Below are positions 8,554 to 17,157 of a stretch of 64,000 bases of DNA, in pieces. The DNA lies in NCBI GenBank assembly GCA_902706205.1, contig CACSKA010000008.1:1-64000 (forward strand). Direction: 5' to 3'. A program made the translations under genes and the position numbers. This DNA comes from Chryseobacterium sp. 18061. Its GTDB lineage: Bacteria; Pseudomonadota; Gammaproteobacteria; Enterobacterales; Enterobacteriaceae. The notes beneath the pieces were generated by a model that worked only from the letters and a program-made list of their open reading frames with translations, did no database searches and was not told the DNA's origin. Within the stretch, counting starts at the first letter, position 1. The number at the start of each line of letters is the position of its first letter.

Positions 8554-9057
8554 CTACACTGCCAGCGGATCAACCTCTGGCCGCTGAAATTCCGGCCACA
8601 CCAGTGCCACCAGCTCCGGGTAAGCATGTAAACTAAATTCCCTAAAACACTGCTGCAGGTTCAACACGTCGAGGTCGCCACGCGAGACTTCCTCCCCGTT
8701 AAGACAGCGCTTTTTTATATTGTCGTAATATTTATACACTGCCGAATTGAGATCGCTGCACCGCCGCTGGGCCTCAAATAAGCCCGCTGCAGCATTTAAT
8801 TCGGTGATACTCATCCGCTTTATTGTGGCGTGAAGAAAATCAATATATTCGTGATTTACCCGCCAATACCATACCGGCGTTATCGCGTTCATGAGCATCG
8901 CAAAATGGTCTTCACCTTCCTCTTTACTCAGCGATTTCACCTGAACCGGCAGCGTTTTTTCTGCCCCCATGTCGTTTTTAAACAAACCAGAGATAACTAA
9001 AAGAATAACAACCGTCAGCAATAGCAGGGCTATCACGAAATAGATAATACTGTTCAT
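8554..9057 (-). CDS. Unrecognised inner-membrane-anchored protein
   Basis: A 167-residue protein I do not recognise. Residues about 3-24 (IIYFVIALLLLTVVILLVIS) form one membrane segment; the rest is polar, alpha-helical-looking and probably cytoplasmic. It contains WYWRVNHEYIDFLHATIKRM and FEAQRRCSDLNSAVYKYYD. The ATG at 9057 is preferred over one at 9069 because GGAG lies 7 bases before it. It diverges from a two-gene operon at 9161-9981 with a shared 103-bp intergenic region, so the three may work together. Base composition is more AT-rich than the flanking core genes. No function is proposed. Confidence 0.7.
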   Translation of the reverse strand: MNSIIYFVIALLLLTVVILLVISGLFKNDMGAEKTLPVQVKSLSKEEGEDHFAMLMNAITPVWYWRVNHEYIDFLHATIKRMSITELNAAAGLFEAQRRCSDLNSAVYKYYDNIKKRCLNGEEVSRGDLDVLNLQQCFREFSLHAYPELVALVWPEFQRPEVDPLAV

Positions 9058-9160
9058 GGTTGGCTCCATTTTTTTTGATTTTAAATTTACACCATGATAT
9101 TGTCAACGAACCTCACACCTTTATCGCCATTATCCTGTTGAAACCAAAAGGACATCAGGC

Positions 9161-9547
9161 ATGATACCCGATTCGCTGATTCCGGCCCGTTTTCACATTT
9201 CCAGCACAGCAGAAAATAATACTGATTTAACTCAAGGAAAGATTACCCTCGAAAATATTGCCGCAGATATATTAGCCGCACCGGTTCGTCATGGCCAATC
9301 GCGAAATATGCTGCTGGAGGAACGTGACCGCCATATTAAAGACCGGCTGTTTCGGGTGGTTAAAATAGAAGCATTCGCTCGGATTCTCAACGATCTGCAA
9401 TTGGAAGGCGAAATAGACAGTCAGGAATTAAGTCAAATTATCGCTGAACACACCGACAAAATTAATCAAGCCGGAAACGAAATCTGGATTAATTTGATTA
9501 CGCGCGAGAAAGCAGCCCCTCTTTTTTATGATTTTCAGGACGAATAA
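9161..9547 (+). CDS. Unrecognised small soluble protein
   Basis: A 128-residue acidic protein with no signal peptide, membrane segment or motif that I recognise. It appears mostly helical, with EERDRHIKDRLFRVVKIEAF in the middle and an Asp/Glu-rich C-terminus (FYDFQDE). AAAGGAC precedes the start by about 9 bases. Only 2 bases separate its stop from the next gene, so the pair is probably translated from one message. It is divergent from the membrane-anchored protein at 8554-9057. Confidence 0.65.
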   Translation: MIPDSLIPARFHISSTAENNTDLTQGKITLENIAADILAAPVRHGQSRNMLLEERDRHIKDRLFRVVKIEAFARILNDLQLEGEIDSQELSQIIAEHTDKINQAGNEIWINLITREKAAPLFYDFQDE

Positions 9548-9549
9548 AA

Positions 9550-9981
9550 ATGGAAAAGGGTGAAGATAATAACGTCTATTTGACTTTGGACGACAAAAAC
9601 AGCGACACCATCATTCTGAAGCATAATCTTCAGGCACTAAAAAATGAAAAGAATGCGGTGATTGAAGAGACAGCCAAAGCGCTGGTGTCGATTCCCGCGG
9701 CGCTGGTACGCATGAAGTGGCAGTACCGCCGGGAGATTTACGCCTTCCAGGTGAAAGAAGAGATCTATGGCGCGGCGCTGGTCGAGGTAATGACCCGAAA
9801 CCCACAGCTAAAAGAAAAAATCCTCGCGCATGTTGAAGCAAGCTATCAGCATATTCTGGCCCGCGAAACCGCCACCTTGCGCCTGACGCGTAAACTCGCC
9901 AACGGTAACTGCCGTACCGCCAGCGTCAATATTGTGGCACCTGAAGAAAACCTCCCGACGCCAGTCGCTAAAAAAGCTTGA
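9550..9981 (+). CDS. Unrecognised small basic protein
   Basis: A 143-residue protein without recognised domains, downstream of and tightly linked to the gene at 9161. It has a central predicted helix (residues about 25-60, EKNAVIEETAKALVSIPAAL and RMKWQYRREIYAF) and ends in Pro/Lys-rich LPTPVAKKA. There is no signal peptide. A ribosome site (AGGAC) overlaps the end of the upstream gene, consistent with translational coupling. Nothing in the sequence shows its function. Confidence 0.65.
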   Translation: MEKGEDNNVYLTLDDKNSDTIILKHNLQALKNEKNAVIEETAKALVSIPAALVRMKWQYRREIYAFQVKEEIYGAALVEVMTRNPQLKEKILAHVEASYQHILARETATLRLTRKLANGNCRTASVNIVAPEENLPTPVAKKA

Positions 9982-10327
9982 TTACACCAGCCTGAAGACG
10001 GAAATCGCGGTCTCCGGCTTACCTGTTGCTGCTCCTGCATGGTCTGCGCCGTTAGCAGGCGATCGGCCCGCTGACGAATGCCAGAGAGTGAAATGAGGTC
10101 ACGAGAAGGGGGAAGCTCTGTGCGGAGTAAAGTCGCCAGGGTCATACTGAACGCCCATGCTGGCAGGTGGTGCTTTGCCCCGTTTTCACCGCGCTTTTTT
10201 ATGATGCGCCTGAATAAGCGTAGAGAGGTTTATCCCGCTCGTCAGTGGCGATCAACAAAAATTCGGGCGGCGTTAAGATGAGAAAAAAAAGAATATATCA
10301 GCGAGTTATCCATTTTACTTAGGGCAT
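9982..10327. other. Gene-poor interval before exbD
   Basis: About 345 bp between two convergent units. A short minus-strand reading frame (ATG at 10145) gives a coding-looking start (MTLATLLRTELPPSRDLISL), but it lacks a convincing ribosome site and runs into the antisense of the previous gene. I see no gene here that I can support. Confidence 0.4.
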
Positions 10328-10350
10328 AAAAAAACCGGCGCGAGGCCGGT
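10328..10350 (-). terminator. Rho-independent terminator of exbBD
   Basis: On the minus strand ACCGGC (10350-10345) pairs with GCCGGT (10339-10334) around CTCGC and is followed by a run of T. Confidence 0.85.
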
Positions 10351-10370
10351 TATTTCATTAATGATGCCGC

Positions 10371-10799
10371 TTATTTTTTCGCGGTGGCGTGCTCTTCACC
10401 GACCAGGCCGATTTTTAGATATCCCGCCTGATGCAGAGTATCCATCACCTTCATCATCGTCTCGTAGTTTACGGTTTTATCCGCACGGAAGAAGATAGTG
10501 GTGTCTTTCTTGCCTTCGGTCAGCGTGTTAATCGCATTCACCATGGTGTCGTCGGTCACCGGATCGTTGCCGAGGAACATGGTGTTATCCGCTTTCACCG
10601 ATAGGTACACCGGTTTTTCCGGACGCGGCTGCGGCTGGCTGGAGGACGCCGGCAGATTCACTTTCACATCAACGGTGGCCAACGGAGCCGCTACCATGAA
10701 GATGATCAGCAGTACCAACATGACGTCGATAAACGGCGTCACGTTGATTTCATGCATTTCGCCGTTATCGTCCAGATTTTCGTTTAGACGCATTGCCAT
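10371..10799 (-). CDS. exbD: TonB-system energiser protein ExbD
   Basis: A 142-residue inner-membrane protein of the ExbD/TolR family, which with ExbB uses the proton gradient to energise TonB for outer-membrane uptake of siderophores and vitamin B12. The single membrane segment near residues 22-43 (NVTPFIDVMLVLLIIFMVAA) carries the conserved proton-carrying Asp in FIDVMLVLL. The rest is periplasmic. It lies 6 bp downstream of exbB and is co-transcribed with it. tonB is not in the window. The length is one residue longer than the E. coli protein. Confidence 0.95.
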   Translation of the reverse strand: MAMRLNENLDDNGEMHEINVTPFIDVMLVLLIIFMVAAPLATVDVKVNLPASSSQPQPRPEKPVYLSVKADNTMFLGNDPVTDDTMVNAINTLTEGKKDTTIFFRADKTVNYETMMKVMDTLHQAGYLKIGLVGEEHATAKK

Positions 10800-10805
10800 T
10801 GGCTA

Positions 10806-11537
10806 TCACCCTACCCGTAATTTCTGGGCGGTACGTACCGGCTGAGCGCCGCTGTTATTGAGATCGAGGTCACGGCTTTGCAGAAGCAGAACCTGCGCCG
10901 CCACATCACCGAGCAGCGCTTTGTGGCTGCCAATCATGCGGGCAAAAATGTTGTAGATAACCACAGCAGGGATTGCGGCGAACAGGCCAATGGCGGTCGC
11001 CAACAGCGCTTCTGCGATACCCGGCGCTACAACAGCCAGGTTAGTGGTCTGGGTCTGGGCAATACCGATGAAGCTGTTCATGATGCCCCATACGGTGCCG
11101 AACAGACCGATAAACGGGGAGATCGCACCAATTGTTGCCAGATAACCGTTACCACGGCCCATATGACGACCAGCAGCAGCGACACGGCGCTCCAGACGGA
11201 AACCGGTACGTTCTTTAATACCTTCGTTGTCTTCGGCACCTTCAGAAAGTTCCAGTTCGTTCTGAGCTTCGTTCAGCAGCTGAAGGCTGAGGCTTTTCGC
11301 CGGGAAAGCGGCAGCAATTTCGCTGGCCTGATTCAAAGAGCGGGCTTCGGCGAGCTGCTGCTGCTCGCGCTTGAGGCGGCGTTTTTGCGACAACAGTTCG
11401 GTACTTTTGCTGAAGAAGATTGCCCAAGTGACAACCGATGCCAGAATCAGGCCGATCATTACCACCTTAACTACGATGTCGGCATGATGATACATACCCC
11501 AAACGGAGAGATCCGCCTGCATCAAATTATTACCCAC
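10806..11537 (-). CDS. exbB: TonB-system energiser protein ExbB
   Basis: A 243-residue inner-membrane protein (E. coli 244) of the MotA/TolQ/ExbB family, forming the pentameric proton channel around ExbD. The N-terminus [20 protein letters not shown], the membrane segments near residues 23-43, 128-155 and 176-198 and the motif [13 protein letters not shown] are characteristic. The start codon is GTG (11537-11535), as judged by match to the E. coli N-terminus. A Fur-like box lies about 65 bp upstream (11600-11620), consistent with iron repression of exbBD. Confidence 0.95.
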   Translation of the reverse strand: MGNNLMQADLSVWGMYHHADIVVKVVMIGLILASVVTWAIFFSKSTELLSQKRRLKREQQQLAEARSLNQASEIAAAFPAKSLSLQLLNEAQNELELSEGAEDNEGIKERTGFRLERRVAAAGRHMGRGNGYLATIGAISPFIGLFGTVWGIMNSFIGIAQTQTTNLAVVAPGIAEALLATAIGLFAAIPAVVIYNIFARMIGSHKALLGDVAAQVLLLQSRDLDLNNSGAQPVRTAQKLRVG

Positions 11538-11599
11538 TCTGTATCTCCAGGATCTAAATCACAAAATCTGAGCGTAATAATATCAAAACGTCGTCGAAT

Positions 11600-11620
11600 T
11601 GATAGTCGTTCTCATTACTA
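11600..11620. promoter_or_regulatory. Fur box upstream of exbB
   Basis: On the minus strand the sequence reads TAGTAATGAGAACGACTATC, resembling the Fur consensus GATAATGATAATCATTATC with several mismatches. Fur control of exbB is established in E. coli. Confidence 0.6.
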
Positions 11621-11753
11621 TTTACATATTGACGCAATCATCGCTAACTTTCATTGCGCTCACGCATTAAAAAAGGTGCTTTGGCGTATTCTGGCAAAAT
11701 TTTCTGCTTAATCTGTTCACACAAGGTACAACCCCAAACAATCATGTTAGTTT

Positions 11754-11769
11754 AGACGTCCAGACGTAT
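11754..11769 (+). promoter_or_regulatory. MetJ operator (two met boxes) before metC
   Basis: Two adjacent 8-bp boxes, AGACGTCC and AGACGTAT, match the met-box consensus AGACGTCT at 7/8 and 6/8 positions. They lie 19 bp before the metC start and indicate repression by MetJ with S-adenosylmethionine. Confidence 0.85.
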
Positions 11770-11788
11770 AAAAACAGGTGGTAAAAAC

Positions 11789-12976
11789 ATGTCCAAAAAA
11801 CAACTTGATACCGTGCTGGTAAATGCTGGCCGCAGTAAAAAATACACGCAGGGCTCGGTAAACAGCGTGATTCAGCGCGCCTCATCGCTCGTTTTCGAGA
11901 CCGTTGAAGCCAAGAAACAGGCCACCCGCAATCGTGCCAAAGGCGAGCTGTTTTATGGTCGTCGTGGCACCCTGACCCACTTCTCCTTGCAGGAAGCGAT
12001 GTGCGAACTGGAAGGCGGTGCCGGTTGCGCTCTGTTCCCTTGCGGCGCGGCGGCGATTGCCAACACGATTCTGGCGTTTGTCGAACAGGGCGATCATGTG
12101 CTGATGACCAACAGCGCCTACGAACCGAGCCAGGATTTCTGTACCAAAATCCTCGCCAAGCTCGGCGTCACCACCGATTGGTTCGACCCGCTTATTGGCG
12201 CCGGTATTGCCGACCTGATTCAGCCCAACACCAAAGTGGTGTTCCTGGAATCCCCGGGTTCCGTCACCATGGAAGTGCATGACGTCCCGGCCATTGTCAG
12301 TGCCGTCCGTCACGTCGCGCCTGACGCCATCATCATGATCGATAATACCTGGGCCGCAGGCGTGCTGTTTAAAGCACTCGAATTTGATATCGATATTTCG
12401 ATTCAGGCCGCCACCAAGTACCTGATTGGCCATTCCGATGCCATGATTGGCACCGCCGTTTCCAATGCTCGCTGCTGGGATCAGCTGCGCGAAAACGCCT
12501 ATCTGATGGGGCAAATGGTGGATGCAGATACCGCGTATATGACCAGCCGTGGCTTGCGTACGCTCGGCGTGCGTCTGCGTCAGCATCACGAAAGCAGCCT
12601 GAAAATTGCCGAATGGCTGGCTGAGCATCCGCAAGTTGAACGAGTCAACCACCCAGCGCTGCCGGGCAGTAAAGGTCATGAGTACTGGAAACGAGACTTT
12701 ACGGGCAGCAGCGGCCTGTTCTCCTTCGTACTCAAAAAGCGCCTGAACGATAGCGAGCTGACGGCGTATCTCGATAACTTTACGCTGTTCAGTATGGCCT
12801 ATTCCTGGGGTGGCTTCGAGTCGCTTATCCTGCCCACGCAGCCAGAACAGCTGGCGGACATTCGCCCCAACGGCAAGCCCGACTTCAGCGGAACACTGAT
12901 TCGTTTGCACATTGGTTTAGAGAATGTTGACGATCTTCTTGTGGATTTATCGGCCGGTTTCGAGCGCATCGTGTAA
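11789..12976 (+). CDS. metC: Cystathionine beta-lyase
   Basis: A 395-residue PLP enzyme of the Cys/Met metabolism family (E. coli MetC 395), cleaving cystathionine to homocysteine, pyruvate and ammonia in methionine synthesis. The Schiff-base lysine lies in [13 protein letters not shown] near residue 210. [13 protein letters not shown] near residue 58 supplies phosphate- and substrate-binding Tyr/Arg, and MIDNTWAAG carries the Asp that binds the pyridine nitrogen. Two met boxes lie just upstream, so expression should fall when methionine is plentiful. It is divergent from exbBD, as in E. coli. Confidence 0.97.
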   Translation: MSKKQLDTVLVNAGRSKKYTQGSVNSVIQRASSLVFETVEAKKQATRNRAKGELFYGRRGTLTHFSLQEAMCELEGGAGCALFPCGAAAIANTILAFVEQGDHVLMTNSAYEPSQDFCTKILAKLGVTTDWFDPLIGAGIADLIQPNTKVVFLESPGSVTMEVHDVPAIVSAVRHVAPDAIIMIDNTWAAGVLFKALEFDIDISIQAATKYLIGHSDAMIGTAVSNARCWDQLRENAYLMGQMVDADTAYMTSRGLRTLGVRLRQHHESSLKIAEWLAEHPQVERVNHPALPGSKGHEYWKRDFTGSSGLFSFVLKKRLNDSELTAYLDNFTLFSMAYSWGGFESLILPTQPEQLADIRPNGKPDFSGTLIRLHIGLENVDDLLVDLSAGFERIV

Positions 12977-13109
12977 AGTGGCAAGCTGATGGACACAATT
13001 TCAGACAGTCCCTGCAAAAACTGCCGGAATTGTTGCGCCTGGGATCAAGGCATCCCGGGCGATTCAGGAGTACAATACACTCAGAAAATGTCAGTCCACA
13101 GGAAAGCCC

Positions 13110-13769
13110 ATGGTTGTTATCCAGGAGATTGCCGCCGCACTCTGGCAGCATGATTTTGCCGCGCTGGCGGATCCCCACGTCGTGGGTGTTGTTTATCTGG
13201 TGATGTTCGCCACGCTGTTTTTAGAAAACGGCCTGCTGCCCGCGTCTTTCTTGCCGGGGGATAGCCTGTTGCTGCTCGCCGGCGCGCTGATCGCCAAAGG
13301 CGTGATGGATTTTGTGCCTACACTCGCTATTCTGACCGCCGCCGCCAGTCTCGGCTGCTGGCTGAGCTATGTTCAGGGCCGCTGGCTTGGCAACACCAAA
13401 ACGGTGAAAGGCTGGCTGGCGCAACTGCCGGACAAATATCACGACCGTGCAACCTGCATGTTTGACCGCCACGGGCTACTGGCGCTGCTCGCCGGGCGTT
13501 TCCTGGCATTCGTGCGTACCCTGTTGCCAACGATGGCAGGTATTTCCGGTTTGTCTAACCGTCGCTTCCAGATTTTCAACTGGCTGAGCGCCGTACTCTG
13601 GGTCGGTGTGGTGACTGGTTTCGGCTATGCGCTGAGCATGATCCCCTTCGTTAAACGCCACGAAGATCAGGTGATGACGTTCCTGATGATCCTGCCTATT
13701 TTCCTGCTGGTTGTGGGTTTACTGGGCACGGTGATTGTGGTGATTAAGAAGAAGTATTGTAGCGCCTGA
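13110..13769 (+). CDS. yghB: DedA-family inner-membrane protein YghB
   Basis: A 219-residue DedA/SNARE-associated (VTT) family membrane protein, the length of E. coli YghB. Family members YghB and YqjA are needed together for normal cell division, Tat export and resistance to some drugs, probably as proton-dependent lipid or ion transporters. It shows the DedA hallmark [20 protein letters not shown] (acidic residues near the start) and [16 protein letters not shown] with conserved arginines, plus about four to five hydrophobic segments. It follows metC by 133 bp on the same strand, probably with its own promoter. Confidence 0.93.
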   Translation: MVVIQEIAAALWQHDFAALADPHVVGVVYLVMFATLFLENGLLPASFLPGDSLLLLAGALIAKGVMDFVPTLAILTAAASLGCWLSYVQGRWLGNTKTVKGWLAQLPDKYHDRATCMFDRHGLLALLAGRFLAFVRTLLPTMAGISGLSNRRFQIFNWLSAVLWVGVVTGFGYALSMIPFVKRHEDQVMTFLMILPIFLLVVGLLGTVIVVIKKKYCSA

Positions 13770-13770
13770 T

Positions 13771-13845
13771 TTCTCCCCCTCTCCCCAAAAGGGCGAGGGG
13801 AATAATGACCTCTTCCCTTTGGGAGAGGGCTAGAGAGAGGGAAAA
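13771..13845. repeat. Dispersed CCCTCTCCC-type repeat
   Basis: Two facing units of CCCCCTCTCCCC/GGGCGAGGGG and TCTTCCCTTTGGGAGAGGG fill the space between yghB and the convergent yqhC. This is the same family as at 8497 and 22964. Confidence 0.65.
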
Positions 13846-14745
13846 CTACATCCCCTGCATTCCCCGAATACGCGCCGCATCTTCGCCCGGCGTGATCCCG
13901 AAGTAACGCTTAAACTCACGACTGAACTGCGAAGGGCTTTCGTACCCCACCTTTATTGCCGCCGTGCTGGCCTTCAGACCGTCATGCACCATCATCATTC
14001 GCGCTTTGTGCAGCCGATAGGATTTCAGATATTGCAGCGGAGAGGTGCTGGTCACAGACTTAAAGTTGTGATGAAACGCCGAAATGCTCATATTGGCTTC
14101 CGCAGCCAGCTGGTCAACGCTGAGGTTTTCGGTGTACTGGCTCTCAATCCGTTTCAGCACCCGACTAATCAGACTGAAATGCGTCTGGCGGCTGACCAGC
14201 GCCAGCAACGCGCCACCGCGTGGCCCCATCAGCACGTGATAAAGCATTTCACGGATGATTTGTTTGCCAAGAATGCGCGCATCCATCGGGTGCTCCATCA
14301 CGTCGAGCAGACGCTCGGCGGCACAGAGGATTTCATCGGAGAGCGTGGCGGAGTTAATCCCGCTGGCGGCCATCGAAGGTTGAAACAACTCGTCCTCACC
14401 GATGTCCATCAGCAGCTCCTGCAATTGCAGAATATCGACATTCAGACGCAGACCCGCCAGCGGCACTTCCGGCGTGGCAAAAGTTTCGCATTCAAACGGC
14501 AACGGCACCGTCAACAGCAGGTATTCCGTGGCGTCATAGCGGAAAACACGCTCGTTAATGTGGCCTATCTTATGGCCGGAAAAGAGGAATACGATCCCCG
14601 GCTGGTACATTACCGGCGTGCGGGTCCCCGGCTGCGTGCCGTACAACAGGCGAATATCTGGCAACAGATGAATGAGTTTTTCTTCATTACTTTTCAGCTG
14701 CTTAATTTTCTCCGTCAGCAGCAGACAGGTCTCTTCACGGTTCAT
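13846..14745 (-). CDS. yqhC: AraC-family activator of aldehyde-reductase genes, YqhC
   Basis: A 299-residue regulator with an N-terminal AraC-type sensing domain and two C-terminal helix-turn-helix units (residues about 200-290: [20 protein letters not shown] and [17 protein letters not shown]). E. coli YqhC senses aldehydes such as furfural, methylglyoxal and glyoxal and activates yqhD-dkgA. The divergent position next to yqhD-dkgA here supports the same role. Several in-frame starts exist upstream. The ATG at 14745 is chosen because the extra N-terminal residues from earlier starts are Cys-rich and unlike the family, though its ribosome site is weak. Confidence 0.9.
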   Translation of the reverse strand: MNREETCLLLTEKIKQLKSNEEKLIHLLPDIRLLYGTQPGTRTPVMYQPGIVFLFSGHKIGHINERVFRYDATEYLLLTVPLPFECETFATPEVPLAGLRLNVDILQLQELLMDIGEDELFQPSMAASGINSATLSDEILCAAERLLDVMEHPMDARILGKQIIREMLYHVLMGPRGGALLALVSRQTHFSLISRVLKRIESQYTENLSVDQLAAEANMSISAFHHNFKSVTSTSPLQYLKSYRLHKARMMMVHDGLKASTAAIKVGYESPSQFSREFKRYFGITPGEDAARIRGMQGM

Positions 14746-14939
14746 TTTTAGCGATATCCGGAACGTATTTCGATGGATGTATTGTGGACAATAATATTCA
14801 TATTCTCCAGCCCGCAGGAGAAATGGGCAATACATAGGCAGGAATGTGCATTGAGACAAACAGCCCACAGGACCACAATACCCTCCATCAGGTAGCCCTG
14901 TCGCTACCGTCTTTTTCACCCGTTATGAAGGGAAAACCT

Positions 14940-16103
14940 ATGTTTAATTTCAATCTGCACACTCCAACGCGTATTTTATTCGGTAAAGACGCTATTACAG
15001 ACCTGCGGGCGCAAATCCCGGCAAATGCGCGCGTCCTCGTCACGTACGGCGGCGGCAGTGTCAAAAAAACCGGCGTTCTGGACCAGGTCATGACCGCGCT
15101 GGACGGCCTTAACGTGCTGGAGTTTGGCGGTATCGAGCCAAACCCATCTTATGAAACGCTGATGAATGCAGTGAAAATTGCCCGCGAAGAAAAAATCACT
15201 TTCCTGCTGGCCGTGGGCGGTGGTTCCGTACTCGATGGCACCAAATTCATCGCGGCGGCTGCGCAGTATGCTGACGGCGTTGATCCGTGGGAAATCCTGC
15301 AAACCGGCGGCAGCAAAATTGAAAGTGCTATTCCGATGGGCTCCGTACTGACGCTGCCTGCGACCGGTTCTGAATCCAATATGGGTGCGGTAATTTCTCG
15401 CAAAACCACTGGCGACAAACAGGCGTTCATGAATCCGAACGTACAGCCGGTCTTCGCCATTCTTGATCCGGTATACACTTACACCCTGCCACCACGTCAG
15501 GTCGCAAACGGCGTGGTGGATGCCTTCATTCACACCGTTGAACAGTACGTGACCTACCCGGTAAACGCCAAAATTCAGGACCGTTTCGCCGAAGGTATTT
15601 TGCTGACGCTGGTTGAAGAAGGCCCGAAAGCGCTGAAAGAGCCAGAAAACTACGACGTGCGTGCCAACGTGATGTGGGCGGCGACTCAGGCACTGAACGG
15701 TCTGATTGGCGCTGGCGTGCCGCAGGACTGGGCGACGCATATGCTCGGCCATGAGCTGACGGCAATGCACGGCCTGGATCACGCCCAGACGCTGGCGGTT
15801 GTTCTGCCTGCTTTGTGGAATGAAAAACGCGACACCAAACGCGCCAAACTGCTGCAATACGCAGAACGCGTATGGAACATTACTGAAGGTTCTGAAGATG
15901 CCCGCATTGATGCCGCCATTGCTGCGACTCGCGAGTTCTTCGAAGCGATGGGTGTGCCGACGCGCCTGTCCGGCTACGGTCTGGACGGCAGCTCTATCCC
16001 CGCGCTGCTGAAAAAACTGGAAGAGCACGGCATGACGCAAATCGGTGAAAATCAGGATATTACTCTCGACGTGAGCCGTCGCATTTACGAAGCGGCACGC
16101 TAA
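14940..16103 (+). CDS. yqhD: NADPH-dependent aldehyde reductase YqhD
   Basis: A 387-residue iron-type (group III) alcohol dehydrogenase, same length as E. coli YqhD, which reduces short-chain aldehydes from lipid peroxidation and furfural with NADPH. The N-terminus FNFNLHTPTRILFGK is diagnostic. The cofactor loop GGGSVLDGTKF and metal-binding histidines (HMLGHELTAMHGLDHAQTLA) are intact. The start at 14940 follows AAGGGA and gives the E. coli length. It is the first gene of yqhD-dkgA, under control of divergent YqhC through the 194-bp region 14746-14939. Confidence 0.96.
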   Translation: MFNFNLHTPTRILFGKDAITDLRAQIPANARVLVTYGGGSVKKTGVLDQVMTALDGLNVLEFGGIEPNPSYETLMNAVKIAREEKITFLLAVGGGSVLDGTKFIAAAAQYADGVDPWEILQTGGSKIESAIPMGSVLTLPATGSESNMGAVISRKTTGDKQAFMNPNVQPVFAILDPVYTYTLPPRQVANGVVDAFIHTVEQYVTYPVNAKIQDRFAEGILLTLVEEGPKALKEPENYDVRANVMWAATQALNGLIGAGVPQDWATHMLGHELTAMHGLDHAQTLAVVLPALWNEKRDTKRAKLLQYAERVWNITEGSEDARIDAAIAATREFFEAMGVPTRLSGYGLDGSSIPALLKKLEEHGMTQIGENQDITLDVSRRIYEAAR

Positions 16104-16212
16104 GGGTTTTTCCGCTCAGCCTTTCGTTTTCTCGTATTTCGTCCAGACTTAATGCTACTACTTCACCGGAGCGCCCACCGCACTCTGGTGAATTTCATCT
16201 AAGGAGGAATGC

Positions 16213-17040
16213 ATGACACATCCAACCGTAATCAAGCTCAATGACGGCAACATCATGCCGCAACTGGGTCTCGGCGTGTGGAAAGCAGGCAACGAGGAAG
16301 TGGTTACCGCCATTCATAAAGCGCTGGAGATAGGTTATCGTTCTATCGATACCGCCGCCGCGTATAAAAATGAAGATGGCGTGGGCAAAGCATTAGCCAG
16401 TGCTGGCGTCGCGCGCGATGATCTGTTCATTACCACCAAACTGTGGAATGACGATCAGAAACGTCCGGCCGAAGCGCTCCAGGAAAGTCTCGATAAACTG
16501 CAGCTCGATTTTGTCGATCTTTATCTGATGCACTGGCCGGTCCCGGCTATCGATCATTACGTTGAAGCCTGGCGTGGGATGATTGAACTGCAAAAACAGG
16601 GTCTGGTGAAAAGCATCGGCGTGTGTAATTTCCAGGTGAGCCACCTGCAACGACTGATTGATGAAACCGGCGTCTCGCCAGTCATTAACCAGATTGAACT
16701 TCATCCTCTGATGCAGCAGCGCCAATTGCATTCCTGGAACGCGACGCACAAGATCCAGACCGAGTCGTGGAGCCCGCTGGCGCAGGGCGGCGAAGGGGTT
16801 TTCGATCAGACTATTATTCGCCATCTGGCGGAGAAATACGGCAAGACACCGGCGCAGATTGTGATTCGCTGGCATCTGGATAGCGGACTGGTGGTTATCC
16901 CGAAATCCGTTACGCCAACGCGTATTGCGGAAAACTTTGACGTATGGGATTTCCGTCTGGATAAAGACGAACTGGGTGAGATTGCAAAGCTGGACCAAGA
17001 GAAACGGCTCGGACCAGACCCGGATCAATTCGGCGGGTAA
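16213..17040 (+). CDS. dkgA: 2,5-diketo-D-gluconate reductase A / methylglyoxal reductase
   Basis: A 275-residue aldo-keto reductase (E. coli DkgA 275). It reduces 2,5-diketogluconate, methylglyoxal and furfural with NADPH. The catalytic tetrad is visible: Asp in YRSIDTAAAY, Tyr of the same motif, Lys in FITTKLWNDDQ and His in LYLMHWPVP. The NADPH-binding C-terminal segment is VIPKSVTPTRIAEN. AAGGAGG lies directly before the start. It probably shares the YqhC-activated transcript with yqhD, 109 bp upstream. Confidence 0.95.
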   Translation: MTHPTVIKLNDGNIMPQLGLGVWKAGNEEVVTAIHKALEIGYRSIDTAAAYKNEDGVGKALASAGVARDDLFITTKLWNDDQKRPAEALQESLDKLQLDFVDLYLMHWPVPAIDHYVEAWRGMIELQKQGLVKSIGVCNFQVSHLQRLIDETGVSPVINQIELHPLMQQRQLHSWNATHKIQTESWSPLAQGGEGVFDQTIIRHLAEKYGKTPAQIVIRWHLDSGLVVIPKSVTPTRIAENFDVWDFRLDKDELGEIAKLDQEKRLGPDPDQFGG

Positions 17041-17053
17041 TTTTTCCTGAGAG

Positions 17054-17092
17054 GCCCGGTAGGCGACAGCGCCACCGGGCACCAGGTTTAAC
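17054..17092 (+). repeat. Left copy of a 39-bp direct repeat (REP-containing)
   Basis: A REP-type palindrome (GCCCGGTAGGCGACAGCGCC then ACCGGGC) followed by ACCAGGTTTAAC. It matches 20651-20689 at 38 of 39 bases in the same orientation. The two copies bound the three-gene islet between dkgA and ygiQ. Confidence 0.9.
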
Positions 17093-17157
17093 ATTCGCTG
17101 GCATCTTGATTGCGCCCTGGCGAGATTAATACTCAGTGCATTGAATTTGTTTTCTTA

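Noticed and set aside
9846-10145. Minus-strand 99-codon frame near exbD
   Set aside because: It overlaps the plus-strand gene at 9550-9981 antisense and has no ribosome site; listed only as a possible remnant.
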